Shown: positions 57,097 through 64,000 of the stretch, one piece after another
How positions within the stretch are numbered: position 1 is the first letter of the stretch
Layout: each line of letters begins with the position of its first letter
NCBI GenBank assembly: GCA_022497145.1
Contig: MU385863.1
Coordinates: forward strand, 124,001-188,000
Direction: 5' to 3'
Length of the DNA stretch: 64,000 bases
Origin: Rostrohypoxylon terebratum
Lineage: Eukaryota; Ascomycota; Sordariomycetes; Xylariales; Hypoxylaceae
Notes under the pieces: model-generated
What the model saw: the letters and a program-made list of their open reading frames with translations, nothing else
Database searches by the model: none
Told to the model about the DNA's origin: nothing
Translations under genes and position numbers: made by a program

Positions 57097-57131
57097 TTTT
57101 TTTTTTTTTAATTTTTTTTTTTATAAAAAAA
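57097..57131. repeat. T/A homopolymer tract
   Basis: T13, AA, T11, AT, then a run of A, on the 5' side of the 57471 gene. It is an imperfect relative of the T-run/A-run junctions elsewhere in the window. Confidence 0.7.
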
Positions 57132-57160
57132 CCTTCTCATTCAAAGTTGTTCGTCTTCCA

Positions 57161-57200
57161 TAAGAGGTGCTAAGAGGTGCTAAGAGGTGCTAAGAGGTAC
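57161..57200. repeat. 10-bp tandem repeat TAAGAGGTGC x4
   Basis: Three exact copies and a fourth with one change (TAAGAGGTAC), about 270 bp upstream of the next start codon and probably in its 5' UTR or promoter. Confidence 0.85.
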
Positions 57201-57470
57201 GAGTGATCGACGCCTTGAAACTGTCGACTGTTCGTCTGGCCCAACACTCTTTTCCAACGGCTTGGTTCATTCGTTGTTCCGTCAATCATAATCCATAGCC
57301 GTCATAGCCCGATACCTCATCCCTCGTTTCGTTTTTTATCCGACTATTTGAACATTCGTTTCTCTCGCTGCCATCTCGGCATCGGCATAGTTGGATCACT
57401 CTCTCTAAGAAATCATTTTTAATGCTTTGGATACTTTGACTTGGACATTGTCAATCCCAAGCATTTCAAA

Positions 57471-58691
57471 ATGATTCATTTTTTCACCAACTGGCAACTA
57501 TGGCAGCAGATGACCTTTGTAAGTTTTCCCCTGACCCCCCTGACCCCTCTGACCCCCTCTAGGTATTGTGCTAGCACCTTGCTCATACCTAAACAGGTCC
57601 TCGCTGCAGCCATCGTTGTGGTATTCTTTGCAGGGTTGGTTAAGCTGTGGTGGTTGAGTAGATATCTCAAGAAACATGCAGTACTCGACTTAGAAAAGAG
57701 GGCCAGGCAAACGGAAATGGCGAAGAGCGGTCTCCCGGTGGGCAAGCGAGTCGATATCCCTTTTGGCATACGCGCGATTCAAAGTGGTGTAGAAGTCGAC
57801 GGTATATGGATCTCACGCCCTGGTACTCCTATCGAGGTCGGCCGACTCAGCCCATCGTTCGCTTCTTCGTCCACTCTTGAGACAGACATTAAGTTGAAAG
57901 GAAAGGAGAAGGACTTGACCACAACAACCACCGAAGTCGAGCCCACACCTGAACAAAGCCCACAGCCAAGCCCTGCTCTCAGCGCATTGCACCGATATAC
58001 TCCCCCCGGATCCGACCCTAACCATCCTCGAGTCTTCCCCTTGAGCGCACAGTCTACCTATCGACCAAAGGGCCCGTCTCATCGTAGGACTGATGTAACT
58101 TTTGACGATATCCCTTCCGTCGACTTGCTGGACAGACCTGAGCGCAATCTCGCTCGAAACCAACAGGTTGAAACCTATGTCCCCACGAACTCATTTTCCA
58201 GCTCAGAATCTTCGGCTTCTTCATCTTCGCAACAAAGGACGATGGTAGAACGCAGCTCAACATCATCAGAAGAGGGTGTCCGCTTTTCAAGTCCGCGTTA
58301 TGTGTCTCACCTTCGACATTCCGCTATGGCTGCACCCCAAGTTATCGACATACCCGATAACTCGGAGCCACCGGCGTCCCATGTGGATTTCTTTGGCGAA
58401 TATCCAGAGCAGAGGAGGAACCCATTCGAAACACCTGAAAAACAAGTGCCTCGACCTCCATTAGCTGCAAGCAGACCGATGCCACATCGATCATACTCTG
58501 GCGACTCATACGCGAACACAGCTAGCAGGAAAGTTAATGCGGGGTTTGAAGTATTGCCTGCAGGCACTTTCAGTCGATCCGATAGCCAGGCCGATATGGA
58601 AGACGATCAATCGAGGAGGTATAGCCATAATAAAATCCAGAAAAAGAATCGCGATCGCTCGTCAAAAGACAAGACTGAATTGACGAGGTGA
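57471..58691 (+). CDS. Membrane-anchored, mostly disordered protein of unknown function
   Basis: Two exons, 57471-57518 and 57597-58691, encode 380 residues when a 78-nt intron (GTAAGT..AACAG) is removed. The intron has no stop and a length divisible by three, so an unspliced 406-residue form is also open. Residues 1-16 (MIHFFTNWQLWQQMTF) are followed by a membrane helix, VLAAAIVVVFFAGLVKLWWL, and a basic stop (SRYLKKH). A moderately conserved-looking stretch comes next (LPVGKRVDIPFGIRAIQSGVEVDGIWISRPGTP, residues about 60-92), then roughly 280 Ser/Pro-rich disordered residues. Removing the intron puts the hydrophobic helix directly after exon 1, which favours the spliced form. I do not recognise the family. 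Confidence 0.7.
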   Translation: MIHFFTNWQLWQQMTFVSFPLTPLTPLTPSRYCASTLLIPKQVLAAAIVVVFFAGLVKLWWLSRYLKKHAVLDLEKRARQTEMAKSGLPVGKRVDIPFGIRAIQSGVEVDGIWISRPGTPIEVGRLSPSFASSSTLETDIKLKGKEKDLTTTTTEVEPTPEQSPQPSPALSALHRYTPPGSDPNHPRVFPLSAQSTYRPKGPSHRRTDVTFDDIPSVDLLDRPERNLARNQQVETYVPTNSFSSSESSASSSSQQRTMVERSSTSSEEGVRFSSPRYVSHLRHSAMAAPQVIDIPDNSEPPASHVDFFGEYPEQRRNPFETPEKQVPRPPLAASRPMPHRSYSGDSYANTASRKVNAGFEVLPAGTFSRSDSQADMEDDQSRRYSHNKIQKKNRDRSSKDKTELTR

Positions 58692-59744
58692 CAACCCACT
58701 GTACATATGGGACGTAGATAGAGGAAACAATGATGTTGAAACTTTGCGCAAGCGGTTCTAGAATATCGTTGCGCAAAGCCTCTCTAGGCTCTAGCCACAT
58801 ACCACGCGAAAGAATGTAGATAGCATTTTGCTCAGGCGATTCTAGAAGGTACTTGCATCGAGATTGGACGGAGTGGGTTGGCATCCATATTGGCGTTTAT
58901 AGAGGGAATGGGAAAGGGATGTGGAAAAATATTGGGGGAGAATAATTAACTAAATTAATATGAAGCGTTTTGGCCGCGGAATGCATGTGCAATGTCTTAT
59001 TCTCTCAAATCGGTGAATGGTTGAGATAAAATGGGGGTTTGAGATGACGCGGCGAAGTCAAGCAAGTTCCAAGGTTACGTAGAACTTAGTTCCCCACCCA
59101 CCTTATGTGCTGTTGATCGTCGCCATCGACAGAAACCCATGAGATTATGTAGTAAATGGCATTGAAATGAAGCGGAATTCACGGAAACTTTGGTCAAAGG
59201 GGGAAAAAATAAGGAAGGGAAATCACTCTGGTTTTAACAACGAAGTCATACTTACTTAGGTAACTTGTCTTAGGCCTAGCTTTTAGTGAGATTGGAGTCA
59301 GATCACCGAGGCGCTAGCGAGGGGCTGATGCCCCTGTGCGATCTACGGCTTATCACACCCACCATATGTACTTCTGGTGGAAGGATGGATTCAAGCATCA
59401 TACTGACTATTAAGTCAAGGCGGAAGATAATCTTACAGTTTATTATGTAAAGTAGCTATGTCTTGCAACAGTAAAATAGTACCTAAAGTAGAGCCACCTT
59501 ACACCTGTCAACCATAAGATACGACGCCTCTAGTATGAAGCACGATAGACAGTCCACCAAAAAAATCTGAAGCGCAGTGTCGACCCCCTTTCTGAACGCC
59601 GAAGCCATGCATTTCGTTTGAGTAAAAAAAACCAAAGCCGTGTCATATCCCATAGCTAGTCATTACGTCCTACATGCCCTAGATGGCTGGCCTAGCGAAG
59701 GCTCGTACCATCAGTTCCCGTTAGAATTATAGACTGACGAGGTA
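58692..59744. other. Convergent intergenic region before RAD51
   Basis: Three-prime flanks of two convergent genes. One TTCCAAGGTT copy lies at 59067-59076. No gene supported. Confidence 0.5.
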
Positions 59745-60856
59745 TTAATCCTTCTCCATGTCCTTCGGAGCCGGATCACCGATTCCGTTCTCGGTAATGG
59801 CAAACAGGCAATCGCTCTCTGGTAAGCAGGGACTGTCGTAGATCTTCGCGATACGGGTCTCGCCACGGCCTTTCTTTAGACTGACTCTTGTTGTGCTGGC
59901 GTGCGCGATGATGTTACCGCCGATCGGCTTCTTTGGGTCTGGGTTGAACATAGCGCTGGGACCACCGTCGACCTGAGCTACGACCTGGTTCGTGATGACC
60001 ACCGCGATTCCGAACTCGTCCGCCAGTCGTTGCAGCGTGCGCATGAACTTGGCCAGGTGCGTCTGTCGCGAGGACAGCTCTCCTCGGCCGAGGAAATCCG
60101 TTCGGTAGAGCGACGTGGCACTGTCTACAATGAGTAGCGAGAACCGCGTCTCGCACATCATGGAGGCAGCCTGGTTCAGCAGCTGCAGCTGATGATCGGA
60201 GTTATACGCGCGCGCGTAAGCGACGTTGTCCAGGACCTCTTCGCCGGACAGCCCGTATCGGTTGGCCACGGCGAGTAAGCGGACGGGACGGAATGTTCCC
60301 TCGGTGTCGATGTACAGACACTTGCCCTCGCCGCCGCCCATGTCGAAGGGAAGCTGGCACGTGACAGCCAGCGTGTGGCAGATCTGGCTCTTTCCTGTTC
60401 GGAACTCGCCGAAGAGCTCTGTCACTGAGCCGGTTTCGATACCACCGGCGAGCAGGGTGTCCAGATTCTTCGAGCCTGTCGTTATGGAGATCAGTTCGCT
60501 GCGGCGCTGGTGCATCTCCGTTGCGGTTGTGAAGCCCATGGGCACGAGCTTGGAAGCTTCTGCTAGGATCTTGGTGGCTTTTTGCTCGGATATGCCTTTG
60601 ACTAGCTCTAGGGTTCGCTTGGGTGTGTAAGCGACCGATTCGACGGTTTGGTAGCCGCCGTCTGCTAGAAGCTGACAGTCGCGCTTCGTTAAGCCTGCGA
60701 GACCCTAGTACCAGAGTTAGTCTATGACTCTATGTATTGAAATGCAATATAAAGTTGAGTTGATTGGCGTACATCTAGAGCGAAGATGGGCGTGGGCGCG
60801 CCAGGTCCAGTCATTCCGCTATCCTCTCCGGCGCCCTCTTCATACTCTTCTGCCAT
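59745..60856 (-). CDS. rad51: RAD51 recombinase
   Basis: Two exons, 60856-60773 and 60704-59745, with a 68-nt intron, give 347 residues. Exon 1 encodes the short acidic N-terminus ending PTPIFALD. Exon 2 starts with the helix-hairpin-helix-type N-domain (GLAGLTKRDCQLLADGGYQ). The ATPase core has Walker A GEFRTGKSQ at about 127-135, Walker B LLIVD at about 218-222, and the loop regions MRTLQRLADEFGIAVVITNQV and GGNIIAHASTTR. LYIDTEGTFRPVR and the C-terminal ITENGIGDP are characteristic. RAD51 polymerises on single-stranded DNA and drives strand invasion in homologous recombination. The absence of DMC1-specific residues and the RAD51-like N-terminus favour RAD51. ACGCGT sites lie 120 bp upstream, and the gene is divergent from NUP120. 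Confidence 0.97.
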
Positions 60857-61471
60857 ATTTGCAAATCGCCTAGATGGGGTCCTGTTTTTAAGGGAGTATA
60901 CAGATGAAGCAAGTAGAGGCAAGAGGAAATATTCGCTGGCTGTGCGAGCTTAGCTTGAGACTTGGAAATTGGAAACGCGTCGACGCGGGGTGTGACGAGG
61001 GAAACAATTAGAAATCGCGGAAACACGTGAACAATTTAACAATTTAGCAATTTAGCTGGAATTTCGACCCGCTTACCAGCTGCAGGCAGCCACCGAGTAA
61101 GTAGACAGGTATTGTACAATACCTAAGGTAGGGGGTACAGACTACAGTAGCCTAGTAGGTATCTACAGTGTATGTACAGTACTGAGCACTGCTTAGTGAG
61201 CAGTGAGCAATACACTAGCTTAGCAATAGCAACCAGGCACCTTCCCAGTCACCTAAAGTTCCAAGTTCCAATTCCCACCTGCAGTCACAAAACAAACTTA
61301 TCGATAAGACCAGCTAAGACCAATTGAATTTACCTATGAACGCTTCTGAATTCTTTTAGCAGTTGTTTTTGGAGCTTTGAATTCCTTTCCCGTTTCCCGT
61401 CGCGCGCTTCTTCCTTATCATCAACCTCTTTGACGATATTGATTGCCGCTGCTCAAGGGTGCGCATTCAAT
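60857..61471. other. Divergent promoter between RAD51 and NUP120
   Basis: Carries the MCB sites near RAD51, TACCTA/CCTAGTAGG words near 61110-61160, and a TTCCAAGTTCCA element at 61259-61270 about 200 bp before the NUP120 start. No other gene. Confidence 0.5.
60975..60987. promoter_or_regulatory. MluI cell-cycle boxes upstream of RAD51
   Basis: ACGCGT at 60975-60980 followed at once by a second core, ACGCG, at 60983-60987. They lie 119-131 bp upstream of the RAD51 start. In budding and fission yeast such MCB sites bind MBF and give G1/S expression of RAD51 and other replication-repair genes. Use here is inferred. Confidence 0.5.
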
Positions 61472-64000
61472 ATGGCTACCACGTCATATTTGTACAAGGA
61501 GACACGCCTTAACTTGGAGCCGTCTTCGAGTTCGTACATTGTTGACATCGAGCTCCCTACGACGAGTTCACAGACACGAAGCTTGCGAAGACCCAGCAAA
61601 TCATCACCCAAAGGGACTGTTAAGAACAACACCCCTCGAGCCTCCGCCTCCGCCATCTATTACCGAAAACATCACAACTTTCCTAAGGGCTTCCTTTGGA
61701 GAATCCTCGAAGATGACACTATCTTGAGCATACGAACTGTCGATATTTGCAAGCCCAAGAAAGCCTCCGATGCGAACCTCGTCCTAAATTTCCACTTCCA
61801 ACAATCCATCATACCTACCTGCGTTGCCTTTTGCGACCCGCCCGATCACGATGCGCTCAGTATCTTTATTCTTGATACTGCCAACCAACTATACAACATC
61901 TTTCTCAGACCAGATTCCTTCCGCAAGCGTTCGTTTGCCGAATCGGGACTTGGGGATTCTTGCAAGATCTTCCAGCCCAATGCCTTTCGAGGAGGCTTCA
62001 AGCATCCGTACAGACTTGTTGCGGTGAACTGTGACCAGCTTGTCGCAACGCTCTCCGATGGTGGCCACATTCGTCTTGACAAGAACACGTCACATAATGG
62101 TATGTTATCTCTCCCTTGCTTGCAACGCTGACAAATCTAATGTTACGTGCTATAGCCTCCCAGATGCCCTGGAAGGAGACATTTTACAATGCAAAAGGCT
62201 GGTTTCGAAGTTTGCTGGGAGGCCGAGGAGACTTAGATATTAAGGCCGCCGCCGCAGCAGTTCACACAGATTTAGGACTTAACAATGCCTCGTTCCTTTT
62301 CACCGTCTGCCTCGACCATCGTTTGCGAATCTGGAATCTTAACAATGGCAATATCCTAGAGGCCGTGGACCTACTGAACAACTCTACGAGAGATCCCCAG
62401 GAAACGGGGAAGTGGCAATTGGATGCAACACAGACAAACCTGATTCGTATCGTTGGCGAAACTGAAGGAAGAAGACTCTGTGTGACTTATTCGCCAGTCG
62501 GTCCTGGAGAATTCAAGTTTTGGATGCTGGAATCTGATGACGGCAATACTGTCAGGGTAGATGATCTCTTCCCTGTCAAACACTTTATACCTATTTCTCC
62601 ACTTGGATCAGATGTTTGGACTCTCGCAGACTTTAGCGTCGCACAGCGCTCCGCAACCGACGAGTTTAGGATGTGGCTCTTATGGAAGAATAACATGGCA
62701 TATCGAGTTCAGGAGTTGACGTTCTTATTGGAAGAACTAACACCCGCCTGGGTGAGCAGTTGGCGAGCTGTGTTTTCCGACACAGCCATACCAACCGCAC
62801 AAATATCTAGCCCATCCGATCCCACAGACCCTACAGAGAAATGGCTTCAGCTCATTTTCTTTCCAGGAAGGTTTCCCAAGGCGACTGTTGAGGCTGCGCT
62901 TAACGCCTACGAAAGTGCCATCGGAAGACAGGGTCGCACATCATCTCGCAATAGCCAAGGCCTTGCCGAGTCGATCTGCGCCGCTATTGCATCAACTTCG
63001 TCGCTCAACAAGACATCATCCGGTGATATTGATCATGAGCAGTTTAGAAACTCTAGCGAGATGCAATGGCGAAAATTCTACCGAATTCTATTGGAGCTTG
63101 ATAAACCACGTAGTGAAGCGTTGTCATTATCATACGAATCGGAGTCCGGAATGCCGTGGGTTGTGTGCGCCGACGGTCTCTCGGCGATCAGAGAATGTTG
63201 TGAATTGGAGCAGATCCTTCATAACCCGAATGCGATGTTTGAGGGATCCAGTGAAGTGCCGGCTCTTGTAACCTCTGGAGTTAACTTCATTGAGGGGTTC
63301 ACAGATAGCATGCTACAGATTTGCCACTCTGTTCTTCGACCAGAGATGTTCGAAGAGTCTTCTAAATCAGACGAGGAGCGACTCCAATTTGTTTCGGACA
63401 AGGCAGGATTCTGGCGACAGATATCTGATGAAGATGCGGCACAAGTGACTGATACTCTAGGTCCAAACTTTAACATAGTGACGACACGGTTATACGACCG
63501 AGTGCTGGGGACATTCAACGAGACATGGGAACCTAAGCATCCAACCGAGCTTCCTCTCACGGAGTTTGGGCGCAAAATTATCGTTAGATCGGTACAGGAT
63601 CTGGCTGAGCTACAATGGAATGTCTGCTTCAGTCAAATAATCCTTCTTGTCCATATGGAATTCGAATTCGATAGCCCAGAAGAAGCTCTCCACAACAATG
63701 TTGAGGTTGGCGTCATATATCGCAACCTGCTCATAATACTTAGAAGACTCGAACTCCTGCGATGGCTTGCTAATACCCAGATCACAACTCCGCTACCAAA
63801 GGCAGACAAGCCGAATTCTACACCTGGTGGCTCCCCAGTAAACCCAAAGCGACAACCCGAAGAACACAGGGTTCTCACTGCTCTCGAGGGCAACGTGGGG
63901 CATCTTCTCGAATTACCTGGGCTTGGTTCGATTCACACAGGCGCAATGCCTTCTTGGATCACTAACATTGTTGCCGATCTTTGCGCGCCTGGTAGTAACG
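61472..64000 (+). CDS. nup120: Nucleoporin NUP120 / NUP160 (partial, runs off the right edge)
   Basis: Exon 1 is 61472-62099. A 56-nt intron follows, and exon 2 runs from 62156 in an open frame to the end of the window, giving at least 823 residues. The N-terminal part is a beta-propeller-like region: FLWRILEDDTILSIRTVDI, CVAFCDPPDHDALSIFILD, HPYRLVAVNCDQLVATLSDGGHIRL, then FLFTVCLDHRLRIWNLNNGNIL. These are hallmarks of the Nup120/Nup160 family. A helical region follows (GFTDSMLQICHSVLRPEMF and beyond). The protein belongs to the Y-shaped Nup84/Nup107 complex, which coats the nuclear pore and assembles it. The full protein is usually about 1100-1300 residues, so the C-terminal third lies outside the window. 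The start is the ATG directly before MATTSYLYKETRLNLE. Confidence 0.88.

Larger units (their letters stand above)
53830..57470. other. 3.6 kb gene-poor interval
   Basis: No convincing gene; ORFs near 55600-55900 and 56100-56350 have no domain. It contains CCTAGGACCTAGG words near 54240 and 54730, a GAAATATC repeat near 56897-56925, one TTCCAAGGTT at 57021-57030, a T13-AA-T11 run at 57097-57122, and a 10-bp tandem repeat at 57161-57200. The last 450 bp is probably promoter and 5' UTR of the next gene. Confidence 0.5.

Overview
The window is nuclear DNA of a filamentous ascomycete, most likely a Sordariomycete (possibly Xylariales; the order is a weak inference). The evidence is gene content (MSH5, RAD51, RPN10, RPB4, TRAPP, EMC, CFEM and fungal-only proteins), short introns (mostly 49-80 nt, GT..AG, CTAAC-like branch sites), single-gene transcription units on both strands, and intergenic DNA rich in TACCTAGGTA-type words. 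I support 24 protein-coding genes. I see no tRNA or rRNA gene, no CRISPR, and no transposon with recognisable coding capacity.

Layout. 0.9-9.9 kb: HAD hydrolase (-), EMC5 (+), the meiotic MutS homologue MSH5 (+), a CFEM cell-surface protein (-), and a GNAT acetyltransferase whose first exon carries a frameshift (-). 11-17 kb: CorA-like membrane protein (+), ethanolamine kinase (+), a small unknown ORF (-). 17.1-25.1 kb: an 8 kb stretch with no convincing gene, filled with tandem repeats, homopolymer runs and CCTAGG-type words. 25-34 kb: a large zinc-finger regulator (+) and a 999-residue protein with a C-terminal methyltransferase domain (-). 35.8-51.5 kb is gene-dense: TMA22, borealin/Nbl1, RPN10, TRAPPC4/Trs23, RPB4, a Ser/Thr-rich membrane protein, PUF6, Gir2/RWDD1, ACL4 and a fungal protein of unknown function. 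53-64 kb: formyltetrahydrofolate deformylase, a membrane-anchored disordered protein, RAD51, and the 5' part of NUP120/NUP160, which runs off the right edge.

Functional themes. TMA22, PUF6, Gir2 and ACL4 all act in translation or ribosome assembly and lie within 14 kb. MSH5, RAD51 and borealin act in recombination or chromosome segregation; the upstream regions of RAD51 and borealin both contain ACGCGT (MluI cell-cycle box) sites. The rest is housekeeping: proteasome, Pol II, vesicle tethering, nuclear pore and lipid synthesis.

I found no clear novel multi-gene system. The observations most worth following are a 10-bp motif (TTCCAAGGTT) with seven exact copies, six of them on the 5' side of genes; a start codon split by an intron in the TRAPPC4 gene; the GNAT frameshift; a zinc-finger protein joining a Zn2Cys6-like cluster to several C2H2 fingers; and two introns whose length and lack of stop codons would let them be translated if retained. 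Exon boundaries were assigned by eye from splice signals, reading frame and family conservation.
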